This document shows positions 23,081 to 35,139 of a stretch of 64,000 nt of DNA, piece by piece. Source of the stretch: Sporodiniella umbellata (lineage: Eukaryota > Mucoromycota > Mucoromycetes > Mucorales > Rhizopodaceae); the NCBI GenBank assembly GCA_025677835.1, contig JAIXMR010000050.1, positions 62,001 to 126,000 of the forward strand. The letters run 5' to 3'. How positions within the stretch are numbered: the stretch's first letter is position 1; every line of letters starts with the position of its first letter. Made by a program: the position numbers and the translations under genes. Under the pieces are notes generated by a model. The model was not told the DNA's origin and searched no databases. It was given only the letters and a program-made list of their open reading frames with translations.

Positions 23081-25016
23081 TTTTTATCTTAATTTTCCCC
23101 ATTCTTACTATAGCTAAAGTTGTAAAAAAAAAAAAAAACGTTTGAAATACAACCGTTCATTGTTTTAATAAGAAATGGAAAAGACTTTTTTTTTCTATTG
23201 CTTTCATACAAATATTTCGCTGCAAACTGTTGGTATATTAACCAGAGTATGGTATCCTAAATAAAAAATTACCCTTCTAAATTTTTTTGGGTAAACAATA
23301 CTCTTATCCTTAATATACGTTATGAGAAACATTTGCATAAAATGGATTGCCGTTTTAATCAATAGGCTCCCGAAAAAACCAAAGAGTGGTGGAGTTGTTT
23401 TTTGTAGTCAAATATATATCGTATACACAAGATACAACTATACAAATAAAAGTCAAGCGAAATATAAGCATAAACCGAGAAGTTGGTATTGTAAAAGTTC
23501 ATTCAGAAAAGAGTCTGCTGTTGATAACTTCAGTACTTTATATTGTATGCGCTAAACCTCTTTGCAGGGTTTTTTTATAGAACGTTAATAAGACTTACCG
23601 TATGGATGGCCTAAGGCCATTGCGTTATGAGGATACTGTATAAATTATTTCAACCGAAGAATCGAATTCAGTCAAACTAGCATATATCAGCCCTTTAGTT
23701 TTTTAAACAGCATCAACATTTACTGTGAATTTTTTGGCTTGAATTCTTCACTGAAAACAACTATACTTGTAGACTTAAAAAGCAGTGTTGGCCTTTCTAT
23801 ACAAAACTAAGATACTAGAAAAAAAGAAAATATAACTATACTACATACGACATATCTCTACTCTTTTAAAGCAAAACCGAACCCTGTTTTGGGTATCAGC
23901 TATCAGAGGGCATTTATATTACAGTTAGCTATATGAATTGGTACCACACACAACTACAACTTTCGAAAACAAATAACATGAACAATCTCGAAAAGTTTTT
24001 ATCAAGGGAATTGCAAGTCTCGTTTTTTTTTTTAAAAAAAGCTATATTTTATTGATATTCATAACGTTACAAGAGTTTAAAACTATTGAAAAGAAAAAGT
24101 AAGTAATTGTTTTTTTTTTTTGCTAGCATTTTAAAAGAGTGCTCATCGATCTTGGTGATATTTATTAGCTTCATTGTTTCTCAGAAGTAGCAAATATTTT
24201 TATAATCATTGCAATCTTTTTTTTTTTTTTTGTTCACACTGTTTTTGACGGGTACTTTACCTTTTGTTTGTAGATTGGATAAAGAACAATTAGAGGCAAG
24301 ATTTTTCTTATAAGCTTTTAAGAATGGGACTGTTAGGCTAACACAGAAAATTTTTTTATTTAAAATTCCGAGCTACATATAAGCCACTGCCATTTAATTA
24401 ATATTCACGAGTATCTTCTGATATAGGCAGACAGGCGACAATTAGTGGTGACAAAAAGTACTATCGATATGGTCGCTGATAGATGGGTCACCTCGAAAAC
24501 TTTTTAATATATTTTACTAAAAAAAAAAAAAAATAAGCGTGAGCCACTGTTATATGGATCTTCATGTTTTTGCCATAAAGCTACCTGAGAAGTAATGTAG
24601 CTCACGTAGCAGCCTTATTGTATTGAAAAAAAGCATCATTGAATACATGAGCCCAAAGCGTTCTCCATATACTGAATGTGCCACAAGTTATGGCTTTCAA
24701 GATATTATGTTTACACCATTCTTAGACTCGTAAATTTCTGCTCAAAAGGCTTCATTTACGCCCCACTCTTGATAGTTCGGGCTTTTCCGCAAAGCGGGAA
24801 ACGAGGATATACCAGGCGTTTTGTTTGAGCGAAATAGGTGTAATAACCGAGCGAGGTCGAGTCTTATTGTCCTAGAAGGTTTGCCTCATTAGAAACATGT
24901 TGTATGGAAAGCTCCAGATCACATTTCGTGCTGAGTTTGTTATAGAGCTTTTCAAAAGCTTCTTTTTGTGTCAAGAACATGAGGCTGACAAGTCTATCAA
25001 AAGAAGGTAGTGCTGA

Positions 25017-25411
25017 CTATGTCAACAGGATGTCATCGAGTATTCCCGAAAACCTCAGAATGTTATAAGTGGGTACTGTTTTACAGTACGATTCAACGTA
25101 AATCTGTCTGATGTTGGTTAGGATTTTGCGAAAAAAAAAAAAGAAACCCCGCTCAAAAATATGTTTATTCCTTAGTTTTCTCGTCATGGTAGAGGCATTG
25201 AAAGTCTCAGGATTGGGTTTTCCGTCAGCCACGTTGAAGCTGTATACATCTTTGTGCCCAAAACGTCTCGTTTGACTATATACTTTGGCTGGACCATTGT
25301 AGTTGATAACAATTTAAAGAAACCAAGGTTTTCAGCGTCGTTGCCTTTTTCTTTACACACATACAGATACAAGTTCTTTTGGTTTATGCATTCATACTTC
25401 CAAAGCATCAA
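25017..25411 (-). pseudogene. Frameshifted ORF remnant, unknown family
   Basis: Two overlapping minus-strand frames read as one protein if a frameshift near 25215-25235 is allowed: LWKYECINQKNLYLYVCKEK...YIVKRDVLGTKM, then VADGKPNPETFNASTMTRK...HIFERGF. A 12-nt A/T run follows at 25130-25141 and a stop at 25017. The protein-like composition continues across both frames, which suggests a decayed gene or transposon ORF. No family assignment is possible by eye. Confidence 0.3.
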
Positions 25412-27711
25412 AATTTGCTCTACTGGTGCTCACTCTGCGGTTTTGAAGCACTTGTCAAAAAAATTTTGATTGTAGCTTGGCCTGTATTGTTGGACAGTAT
25501 AGTTCTTCATAAATGATTTCTGTACTATCCAAAAGGTTTCTCTTGAAGCGCTCAATTTATTCATTGAGCAATTCAAACTCCTCTATCATTGTCGCTCTCT
25601 AATAGTTTGGCAGACTCAGGCATTGCAACATTCGGCAAACTCTCTTCGCTTTAATTTCAACCGAAACACTTGGTTTTCAGTTGGCGTTTCCGCTTTTTTT
25701 TTTTTTTCTGTTAGCTGGGTTTTGATGGATTAGTTTATTATGATTTTGTTTGAAGTGAAATGCTCTCTGTTTTTCAAGTTTCTGTGTTTGTGTGTGCGTA
25801 TATTAATCTGCCTTCTTCTCTTATGTGGTTGAAAGAATCCATATATCAAAACGCTCAGTCGGCTAAATTTGTCTATACACTTGACCGTTGGTAGTTTCTT
25901 TGTACAATCGCTCTAGTTTGCAAAATCTTCTATATTGGGTCAGACAATTTCTTAGTCCTATTCTATTCTTTAGTCGCTTTTCTGTAGATGTACTGAAAGT
26001 AGTGAGGAGCTGTACCTTAAACTAAAGCTATCTACAATTACAAAAGGTCAATTTTTGTGCCGTGAGCGGCCTGCAAATATTCTATGTTGGAACTATTTCT
26101 ATATGCCGGTACGTTTCTCGTTTTATATATGCTATGAAAAGTCTCAGTCCTGGAGATGTTAAATTAGCCGGACTATTCCAGTGTATAAATGCTTTTTATT
26201 AACCTATGCATAAAGAATCATTTCAGAAATGATTAGTTACTCAGTTGCGTATTTCAATCTAGTATGTAGTGTAGCTGCTGCAGTAGCTTTTGCGTTCTGT
26301 TGCGGTAGTTAGAACGTACTATACATATACAGGGAACGACTAAAATAATTCAAAACTACAGACAGTATTTGCTTATTTTTTTTTTTAATTTCCTAAAGTA
26401 ATCCGAGATGGAAATCGGATACTGGTCATAGTCAAGAACAAGTTGAAACAAATTCTAATGCAGCTGGGAGATTCAAGATGACAGTACCTACTAAAACCAC
26501 ATTTTTGGCAAATGTTTCGGTAGTTTTTTAATGATGGCATTATTTGTACATTAGGCGTGTATAACAGTTAATATACCAGCTTTTTATTAATAGTAACACT
26601 ATATACAACACTTCTGATGCCCAGGATTCGACCGAAAGCCCTAGATATAGGCACACCCTATAAAATTTAAAGAGTGCTTGCTTCTTTTATACAAAGTACT
26701 TGAAAATACATTATGTATACCCACACTTGCGAATCATTTAACTTGGGCATTAAAAGCTTTAATTGAGCCGATCAAAGGTTGGTTTGTTTATTCCAGTACC
26801 TTATAAACAAAGAAAAGCTCAGTATGTGGTTGGTTTTTTCTTTGTTAACACCCATTTCATGTGTACTCTGCATTAAACAGCTAGCTTAATATTAAGGCTT
26901 CTGTAAATTGGACCTTTATATAAAGTTTTTTTAAAAACTTTAATGGCTCAGTTTTGAGTCCCAAAGCACCTCAAACAGGTTTATTTTGGATTTGGAGTAT
27001 TCTAATATTCAATTTTCTTTTAAAGAAAGAGAACAAACATCTAAACTTTATGGAGTGTAACTAAGAATATTCGAAATCCTTCTTGAGAGATAAAGTAGCC
27101 TTTTGCAGGTTCTATTTTCATCGAGCAATGCTATAATTGCCTCAAAGATTGTATAGCAGCTTTTGGTTGATCTATAATTGAGTGATAAGGGTAATTATAT
27201 CTGCTTTATGAATGTATACTTACTGGTCTAGACAATCGGTTGCTTCATAACTACTTTTTTAATATTGGTTTTAATGTTTCTTTTTTATACTCAAAACGAT
27301 ATTAGAGTATACTTATTACTTACTTGAAGCACCTGTCAATAAGAAAATAGTATTACACATTCGTTTGATGTTTCTCTAAAAACACTTTGGTGATATTTAC
27401 TTTTTGAATAGAAGAAATATGCTGCAAAAGTTTCTATAATGCTGTTCACTCAGTCAATGTTCAGTGTTTGTTATTAGTAATTGATAGCAAGGCCGTTTTT
27501 TATGCTCAAGTAACATCCAAAAGCTTGTCTTGTATTTCAAGGAAGCATGTTTCTGGGGCAATTTTTCTTTTGAAAGAGTACAAGATAGATACATTGCAGT
27601 CACATAAAAAAACTGAGCAAACGCAGAAGAAAACTTTAAAGAAACCACAAAAAATAGCTCACCTTATTGGCTGCTCTCTTTCTCTTTTTTTTTTTTCTTT
27701 TTTTTTTTTTA

Positions 27712-28545
27712 ATGAGTGTCAAAGGTCGGAAGCGGGCATCAAGAAGATTGGCAATTAAAAGAGAAGATGAAGCAAACAAGCTATCTAAGAGTCGCAAAGA
27801 ATCCAAAAGCCGTAAAGAGCCTAAAACTCGCTCAAAGAAGAAACGCAGTACTAGCCCTTCTGCTCCCAGTATTGAGAGTAAACTAAGTGCACATTTATCT
27901 CGTCCACGAAGTTCTATCGAGGCTGCTATGCTTCTAGTCAACTTCAACCAGGCCGTACCTACAAATCATCAACAGAGTAAAAGAGAGCTTTCCCTTTGTT
28001 TTGCAAACTAAAGTTTGATAATAGAGCAAGAGGAACCAAGCGATAATCACCCAAAACAAGCGCATGATAAAAATACGACTTGTCAAAACACCAACCCCCT
28101 TAATAAATCAGAGACAATACCGTCAGTGCAACCTAGCTACTATCCGCCGCAGCCACCCCCTCTACCCATGCCACCTCAAATGATTCAACATTCTATGGCA
28201 CCTAATCCTTATTATTACATGGTTCCTCATTACTATTACCCATATCCTGCGTGTCCCCCGTATTTACCTCCTGTTGAGTCTCTACAAGGAACAGCTATGA
28301 AAAGGCATAAAATAATAGATAAGAATGGAGTTGTTCACTATGCTCTTCCAGAAGCTCGTAGACAAAGATTAAGGTTCCCAGATGATCAATATACACCAAA
28401 ATGGGTTCGATACGATAAACAATTTAAGGAAGGTCTTTGTGATACATGTGTGCCTGGCAAATGGCTACAGCTTAAAAATAGCGCTTTCTGGTAAAGATAT
28501 ATGAGTATTTTTTTTTTTGCATAGTTTTTATTCACTGTCAAAAAA

Positions 28546-28576
<31 letters not shown>

Positions 28577-28878
28577 CTACATCCATACATCTGTATGAAT
28601 ATCAGGTATCATAAACAGTTTTTCCATGGTATCTCATCTGTTACAGGCAAGCAATTTACCGAGCCAGTTGAGACTCGTTGGCTGGATCAAGAGTTATTGG
28701 AAGGACTTTGCCATCAGTGTAAAAAGTGGGTGCCTGTAAACAATATGAGAAGGCAGGGCAGTGTAGTATGGTATCGACATGCACATAAGGTAACACTTTG
28801 TAGAGATGTATTTAAATGCTAAACAATTTGTAGTGCCACGTCTACAACAAACCGCATGCTATATTGAATCTAGCTTAA
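27712..28878 (+). CDS. Rua1 C-terminal (DUF4451-type) domain protein
   Basis: Exons 27712-27976, 28025-28490, 28606-28789 and 28834-28878 give 319 residues. The N-terminus is Lys/Arg/Ser-rich (KGRKRASRRLAIKRED), followed by a Pro/Tyr/Met-rich low-complexity region (about residues 130-180). The C-terminal third is the conserved domain first described at the end of the Ustilago regulator Rua1: FPDDQYTPKWVRY, GLCDTC.PGKWLQLKNSAFW, YHKQFFHGISSVTGK, GLCHQCKKWVPVNN, then WYRHAHKCH. Paired CxxC and the final CH suggest zinc binding. Probably a nuclear transcription regulator; targets are unknown. Intron 2 (28491-28605) is swollen by a 20-nt A run plus a CA repeat, and the last exon supplies only KCHVYNKPHAILNLA. 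Confidence 0.85.
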
Positions 28879-29315
28879 ATATGCTTTTTGTTTTCTGTCC
28901 TTCAGTAAGTCTTCTTTACTGCTCAATGTAAATACAAAATAAAATACCCCTAAAATCCTCAATGTTGGAGATATAGTGTTGATTTCGTTTAGAGACTAAA
29001 GTTTGTTTTTTTTTTCATTTCGACTCTTTTTGTGGCACTCTCAATTGACTTGAAATTGCCAAAAATACAATAAAGCTAACCTGCTTTAAACATATCGCAC
29101 ACTTCCGATCCTTGGTAGTAGATGATATAAATACGCATGGCTTTTTTTTTTTTTTTTGTTGTTGTTGTTATCTATTCATTTCATCTTTTGGGTAACAAGC
29201 ATTTTTTTTTTTTTTTTCTTGTTCAGAAACTGCAAACACAATGGGCGATCATAGCATCAGTAAAAGAAAAAGAAAAAGAAACAGGAGTTCAATGAGAGTT
29301 TTTCTGTTTATTTAT
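28879..29315. other. Convergent 3' spacer
   Basis: About 440 bp between the stop codons of the Rua1-domain gene and prolidase. T runs lie at 29142-29157 and 29201-29218, a GTT repeat follows the first, and AATAAA-like signals occur near 28940 (aataaaatac) and 29068. Nothing else seen. Confidence 0.5.
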
Positions 29316-30790
29316 TTAAGCCATCAATGCCTCAATTTCATCAATCTCTTTAGGGGCAGTTGTTAAGTTGATAAAACCATCATCGGTAATAAAGATGTTA
29401 TCCTCAATACGAACGCCGCCAACGGGCTTAAACTTGTTAAGCATCTCCTTATTGATATATTTTCCAGTAATGGGGTCGTTCAAGACAGGGTCGATCAAGA
29501 AATCACAGAAATAGACGCCAGGCTCTACCGTTACTACGAAGCCTGTCTTCAGATCGCGGTGCATACGCATATAACGGATTCCGGGCTCATCAATACGTTC
29601 TGTGCCCTCAGGATAGCCAGCTACATCATGCACATCTAAACCAAGCGAGTGACCAATACCGTGAGGGAAAAAGGCAGCAACCACATGGTTCTTTACAATT
29701 TCTTGTTTGTCGCCTACGAGAATACCAGCTTTCATCAAGCCATCACAAGCAACATCCATAGCCACTCTGTGAATCTTTTCCCAAGCAACACCTGACTTGC
29801 AGTGTTCAAAGCAAGCCTGGATTTTTTTTTTTTTTTTTTTTTTGGTGTTAATATCCGTTTTTTGTTGTTGTCTAAAGATCAAACCTTTTGCATATCAAGA
29901 ACAATCGAGTAAATAACGCGCGCTTCAGGGGAAAACTTTCCGCCGACAGGGAAAACTCTGGTAATATCTGAAGCATAGCAGTCCACTTCACATCCCGCAT
30001 CTACTAAAATGAGATCTTGAGAATTAACCAAGGGGGCGTTGTTCTTGTTATAGTGAAGGGTAGCGGCGTTTTTGCCTACACCAACAATAGGGTAGTAAGA
30101 TTGAAAGAAAGCACCATGGCGAGCAGATTCATATAGAAACAGAGCATGTAATTGAGCTTCGTTCGAGCCCACTTGGGAAGCTTTCATCAACTATGTAGAA
30201 TTTTAGGCACCAAAAGGAAAAAAAAAAGAGGACACACTCTTTTGTAAAGAACTTACTTTGACATGGGCATCCGAAGAGATTTTGTTGGCCTTGCGAATGA
30301 TTTCTACTTCCCAATCCGACTTGATAATACGAGCTTCAGAAAAAGCAGTATAGAGAGCACGCTTTTGTTGCTCGGAACACAAGTTGACTTGAGCACCCAA
30401 ACCTTCTGTGGGTGTTATGGGCAAAGTATAAACAGTGGATGCTTGTGATAGAATGGACTCCATTTGGTCTACATAGATTGCTTCGTCCACATCGTATTTT
30501 CCAACCAAGGTTTGAAGATCGTCTGGTAGACCCATCCACATGACGTCGTCAGGGTTCAAGTTAGGAGAGACCAGTTGAATCTTGTGAGAGGCGATATCAA
30601 TCAAGACATGGAAACCAGGCTCAGCAAGGCCAGTAACGTAGAAAAAGTTGGATTCTTGACGGAATGCAAGTTCAACGTCAGTGTCATCTCTTTCAGAAAG
30701 CACTTGTCCCTTGAGATAGATAAGACCTTCTTTGGCTTCAAAGAGATTTAAAATTTTTTCAACGTTTTGACGGGTGTGTGTAACAGACAT
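29316..30790 (-). CDS. Prolidase (Xaa-Pro dipeptidase), M24B family
   Basis: Exons 30257-30790, 29885-30190 and 29316-29816 give 446 residues. Cytosolic metallopeptidase that cleaves Xaa-Pro dipeptides in proline recycling. The N-terminal creatinase-like domain (about residues 1-175) is followed by a pita-bread catalytic domain with all five metal ligands: Asp in LILVDAGCE, Asp in YASDITRVFP, His in FPHGIGHSLGLDVHD, Glu in TVEPGVYF and Glu in VRIEDNIF. MSVTH at 30790 is preferred because the in-frame extension upstream is AT-rich and not conserved-looking. Intron 2 (29817-29884) contains a 23-nt A run on the sense strand. Length fits eukaryotic prolidases, not the longer aminopeptidase P. Confidence 0.93.
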
Positions 30791-31173
30791 CGTGCGAAAA
30801 GAAAAGAAAAAAACAGTCTTTCGCAACTGATCGCTTTACAGAAAAGAAACCGGAGCTTGAATGGTTGAGTAAGCTGTTTTTTTTTTTTTTTTTTTTTTTT
30901 TTTTTGGGTTATCAAAAAGGAAAGGGTCGATAACAATGTAAACTATGGAAGCTTTCGGTTTTCAAATAAAATTAAAATAAAAAAAAGCAAAAATGATTCG
31001 TAGCCAAAAGTAGTTTTCTTGAGAATCTTCAAAACCCTATCTGTGTAGCTACAAGTGGTCAGCTTGTATGTTTTTGGTAACATCTAGATCTGGGGGAACC
31101 CCAGACACATAAAGTTCAAATGTTTATTAAAGTTTCGAAACAACACCTAGAGGAGGGGTGTTTTTGATGTGGT
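30791..31173. other. Prolidase promoter and GS-like 3' region
   Basis: About 380 bp between the prolidase start and the stop of the GS-like gene, both on the minus strand. A 25-nt T run at 30881-30905 (A run on the transcribed sense side) lies about 90 bp upstream of the prolidase ATG. Otherwise nothing recognised. Confidence 0.45.
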
Positions 31174-32295
31174 TTAAAGACCAGTGACAAAATCAAAAAG
31201 ACTTGGGGGGCTATAGTTAAAAGAGGATTTTACAATGATTGCGGCCACTTCATAAGGATCAATATTCGATGCCGGCCGTCTGTCTTCCATATAGCCTTTT
31301 CCATCTAAAGCTACCTTTCTCGGTATACGAATAGATGCACCTCGATTTCCAATGCCATATGAAAAAACGCTGATATGACCTGTTTCATATTCTCCCGTCA
31401 ACCTTAGATGGTTATCTTGACCGTATACTTGAATGTGTTCAAAATGTTTTTCGCTCATGTTTTCCAAAGCAGCCTCGATGGCTTCTAAACCACCTTGCTC
31501 ACTTCTCATCTCATTGGTCGAAAAATCTACAAGCATTTAGTTGTGTGGTCTTCTTTTTGAATCATAATACGTACTTGTATGACATCCCGAAGGGTTCCAT
31601 GCACCCTGAATTGCTTTTGGGTGTAAGTTGACTATGTAACCGAAATCTTCAGCCACACGCTCCAGGATATATCTTGCTACCCATAGCTCGTCACCAATCG
31701 CTACCCCTTCACAGGGCCCTATTTGATATTCCAGTTGACTGGGCATGACTTCAGCGTTGCATCCACAGAGGGTAAGACCTGCATACAAACAGGCTCTGTA
31801 ATGTGCCTCCATCACATCTCTACCAAACACCCTTCCTGCCCCAATACCGCAGTAATACTCCCCCTAAACTAGGGAATGAGTGTATGTTTTTTTTTTTTTT
31901 TTTTTTTTTCTTGATTGACTTACATTCACTTCAGGCTGTCCATGTATTGGCCATCCCAAGGGCTTTTGTGTTTTGGGGTCAAACAAGACGTATTCTTGTT
32001 CGATACCGAACCAAGGCTCGAGATGGGCATAATGATCCATTATCTGTTGACATGAAACGCGTGTAGACATTTGACAAAGTACCAGCTTACCGTCCGGTCG
32101 GAACGGGTCGTCATACATAGCGATGGGTATTAAAGGATCCTGTCGTTTGAGCAAGTCAATCAAGTGCTCGTCCTCTTCAATCAAAAGCAATGGTATATCT
32201 GATAGCTGAGTGGGTATAATCTCTAACGTCTTGGATTTAGACCTTAGTTCGTTGTCTTTGTCAACAAAGATATATTCAATAGGCGTCTTTGGCAT
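31174..32295 (-). CDS. Divergent glutamine synthetase-like protein (GS-II fold)
   Basis: Exons 31924-32295, 31575-31863 and 31174-31526 give 337 residues. The C-terminal catalytic region is clear: [76 protein letters not shown] and [14 protein letters not shown]. Metal and substrate residues in these blocks are kept. The N-terminal domain departs from the family: the DGSSTGQA signature that contributes across the subunit interface is absent, replaced by [19 protein letters not shown]. The ATP-site signature reads [15 protein letters not shown], not the usual KP.....NGAGCH form. So it may be a paralogue with altered substrate or activity. It is divergent with RPB6, 214 bp away. Confidence 0.88.
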
Positions 32296-32509
32296 ACTTT
32301 GAAACAAAAACCAAAAAAAAAAAAAAAAAAAAAAAAAGCAGATAAAGAAAAAAGATGAGAAATAATGTCTATTTTTTCTATCGTGATCTTGCTTATCTTG
32401 TTTCGTGTGACATTTCTGATCCTCTGTGACTGTATCTATGACGAAACGAGCCCAATTTTTATTTTTTATTTTTTATTTTTTTTTCTTTCTTTTGATACAT
32501 ACTTTCCTA

Positions 32510-32613
32510 ATGGATTACGAAGACGACGATTTCCAAGAATACCAAGAGTAAGTAGGTAGCGTGTTTATTTGACATGTAAAAGCGCGTTTGTGCATACATG
32601 TTTGTGCACACAT

Positions 32614-32655
<42 letters not shown>

Positions 32656-33253
32656 GTATACATTTCTGGCAATCAATATAACCATTTATTTCTTCTCTAT
32701 ACAAAGTTATGAAGCCTTTGGAGAAGAAGAGGTCTTTTTTCACAAAAAAAAAAAAAAAAAAAGGGGAAAGAAGATAGAGGAAACAGATACTTACACACGT
32801 TTTTAGCCTTATGAAGAGCCCGTTCTTGAGGAAACCGTATATGATGATCAGCAACAAGTGTATGAGGAGATGACGGATGAACCTTCATCTGACCGTATTG
32901 ATATTCTGAACGATGTGATGACAGGAGGTGCTGGGACACAACGCGAACAATCGCCTGATCCTAATGAAAGAACTGAGCGATTGACTACCCCTTACATGAC
33001 AAAATACGAAAGGGCTCGCGTCTTAGGAACTAGAGCTTTACAGATCAGGTAAGATAGAACAACGTTGTGTAAGGGACTAAAATAGACATTCAGTTTGAAT
33101 TCTCCCGTGATGATTGAATTGAATGGCGAAACGGATGCTTTGGTGATTGCCAACCGAGAGTTACGAGAAAAACGGTTGCCATTGATTATACGTCGCTATA
33201 TGCCAGATGGCACATACGAAGACTGGAAAGTTAGAGAGTTAATTGTGGATTAA
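32510..33253 (+). CDS. RPB6: RNA polymerase I/II/III common subunit RPB6 (RPABC2)
   Basis: Exons 32510-32547, 32707-32731, 32807-33048 and 33094-33253 give 154 residues. A highly acidic N-terminal tail ([11 protein letters not shown]...) precedes the conserved Rpb6 core: [61 protein letters not shown] and the end KVRELIVD. This is a shared subunit needed for assembly of all three nuclear polymerases. Exon 2 is only 25 nt and depends on a non-ideal GTCTTT donor; without it the acidic exon 1 cannot join exon 3 in frame. Intron 1 holds CA and TA microsatellites (32605-32655), and intron 2 holds an A run (32743-32761). Confidence 0.92.
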
Positions 33254-33273
33254 ACACATTTGATGGCGTTTAC

Positions 33274-33309
<36 letters not shown>

Positions 33310-33376
33310 TATGCACACATACAGACATACTTGCACATCCAAAATAAAGAGAGAGAAAAGAAAATGTATATTTGTT

Positions 33377-33762
33377 TTATTGTACGTTTCTTTGTTGTAA
33401 GCCTTCGGTGTTTACATTGACCGAGCTTCCTGTTGGGGTGCCTGCTACAATACCCTTATAATCGAGGCGATAGATTTTGGGAGGCAGGCCTTTGCCAAAC
33501 TTGCGGTTGATGTGGTTGGAGCATAAGAGGCCAGTGAACATAACAAAAAGATGAACGGGTATCATTGAGAAAGCCACAATCCAGGTAAGCCGGAGTGCTT
33601 CTTTTGTAAACGTTTGATACTTGAACTTGCATCCGGGCAGTAAAGTACGAGGGAAACATTTGTTTGATCTCTCATGAAGGTCAGAGAACGATTTGTAACC
33701 ACAACAGTGAAGCTATAAATAAATAAAACCAGTCAGTCTGTGTAATCTCACTGTGTGTGTGT

Positions 33763-33806
<44 letters not shown>

Positions 33807-34525
33807 GTTAGCCTGAAGACGGGCTCTGCCATCAGAGTCCAAGCCATAACGCCATTGATAGGAAAGTTTGCCTTCAATATTCCATTTGTTTTTACGATAA
33901 GCAGTATAGCCAATAGCTGCAATCATACCAAAGCAAGGCCACATGAAGAGGTTGTACCAGGTGAGTACAGCTCTGTTATTGAGCATGATACCCACAAAAC
34001 CCAGAAGCGATGTAAACAAACAGACAGTACCAGTAGCAAGGGTTACTGTATATATATATATATAAGATAGGGTTTAATAAAGGTTTGAAAAATAAAGGAT
34101 TTATCTCACAATAAAGAATAGGTTGTTGGCCTACTAAAATCACTTCTGCACGTAGATAGACTAATAAAACAGTAAGTGACCGCTACAAGAAGAAAATGGA
34201 TCTTTACATTTAAAGATAGTTACAAGCGTCAAAAGAAGCGTGACAAGGCCATAACAGAAAAGCTATAATAAAGGTTGTTTAGAACCAAAAAAAAAAAAAA
34301 AAAAAAAAAAAGAACGCTTTTTACCAGTGTGTTTGAAAACAACAGCCACCACTTGTGTTTTGACCAGCGCTGCTTCTTCTTCAGGGTAGGATCGATCCAT
34401 TGCCTTTTCATGGTGTGAAGGCTTTCCATTGAGTTGTTTGACATGAAGGATTCGGTGCGCATCCAGGGCAACACAGGTCGTTGTAAATCATTCTCGAGCT
34501 GAACTGATGTTGAACTGCCGTACAT
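33377..34525 (-). CDS. Fungal tetraspanin (Tsp2-like)
   Basis: Exons 34325-34525, 34224-34262, 34110-34182, 33807-34045 and 33377-33712 give 295 residues. A hydrophilic N-terminus of about 55 residues is followed by four membrane segments: WWLLFSNTLLFCYGLVTLLL, a segment around LATGTVCLFTSLLGFVGIML, a third in LTWYNLFMWPCFGMIAAIGY, and a last around WIVAFSMIPVHLFVMFTGLL. The large extracellular loop carries the diagnostic CCG at about residues 187-189 (LHCCGYKSF) and further Cys (KCFPR, LPGCKFKY). The motifs YLRAEVILV and EGKLSYQW match basidiomycete/zygomycete Tsp2-type proteins. Likely a plasma-membrane organiser. Intron 4 (33713-33806) is dominated by a T/A run of more than 40 nt. It converges on RPB6 (123 bp between stops). 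Confidence 0.88.
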
Positions 34526-34682
34526 TGATTGATGTGGAACAGAGAGAAGAAGAAGAAGAAAAAAGAAAGAGCATTCTCTGGGTTCAAGTGCTAAAAATAT
34601 CTAGGCGGTGTTACCTGTCAATGATTGGCATTGATGTTTATTATGAAAAAGAGGGAAAAAAAAAAATTTTTTTCATTGGTGC

Positions 34683-35108
34683 TCAAGCTAACGACCCATA
34701 ACCTGACGGTTTTCGAGTATGTCTCGCGATGATTCTTTCGTTTTTTTCGTACTTGTCGCCAACATAAAGGGCAGCGCCCACCACATTAGTCCACATGAAC
34801 AGTAGGTTAAACAAGGGCACTAATTCCAGTGCAACAGCTACAGCACCAAATTGGCAATAGGCTGATCGGGATTTCCAGGCAAGACGTCTTGACTGGCTGA
34901 CATTTAGACCTCTGAATTCCAAATCGTAGTGAATGTGATGTCCCCAGCTTTTGAAACGATTTAGTCCTATTTCTTTGTTGTATGTATGTTTACCAAGCGA
35001 CCCATCCATTGATGGTGCAAGCAATAACAGTGCCTACCACAGGAATCAAATGCAGCGGCGCTGTAATGATTAAAACCAAGATCTAATTTTGATCTCATAC
35101 GTTACTCG

Positions 35109-35139
<31 letters not shown>

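Larger units (their letters stand above)
21036..27711. other. Gene-free region between centromere-like block and first gene
   Basis: No gene with recognisable homology. It contains a (TA)n hairpin with centre GTCTAC (21034-21074), A runs (21281-21298, 21750-21770), and two ORF relics listed separately (22736-23080 and 25017-25411). The remainder is AT-rich with stops in all frames. The last few hundred bases (about 27400-27711) are presumably the 5' region of the Rua1-domain gene, with a T-rich tract directly before its ATG. Confidence 0.5.

Noticed and set aside
26600..26660. GGATTCGACC, a B-box-like string on the minus strand
   Set aside because: The T-arm stem does not pair and there is no A box or acceptor stem; a chance match.
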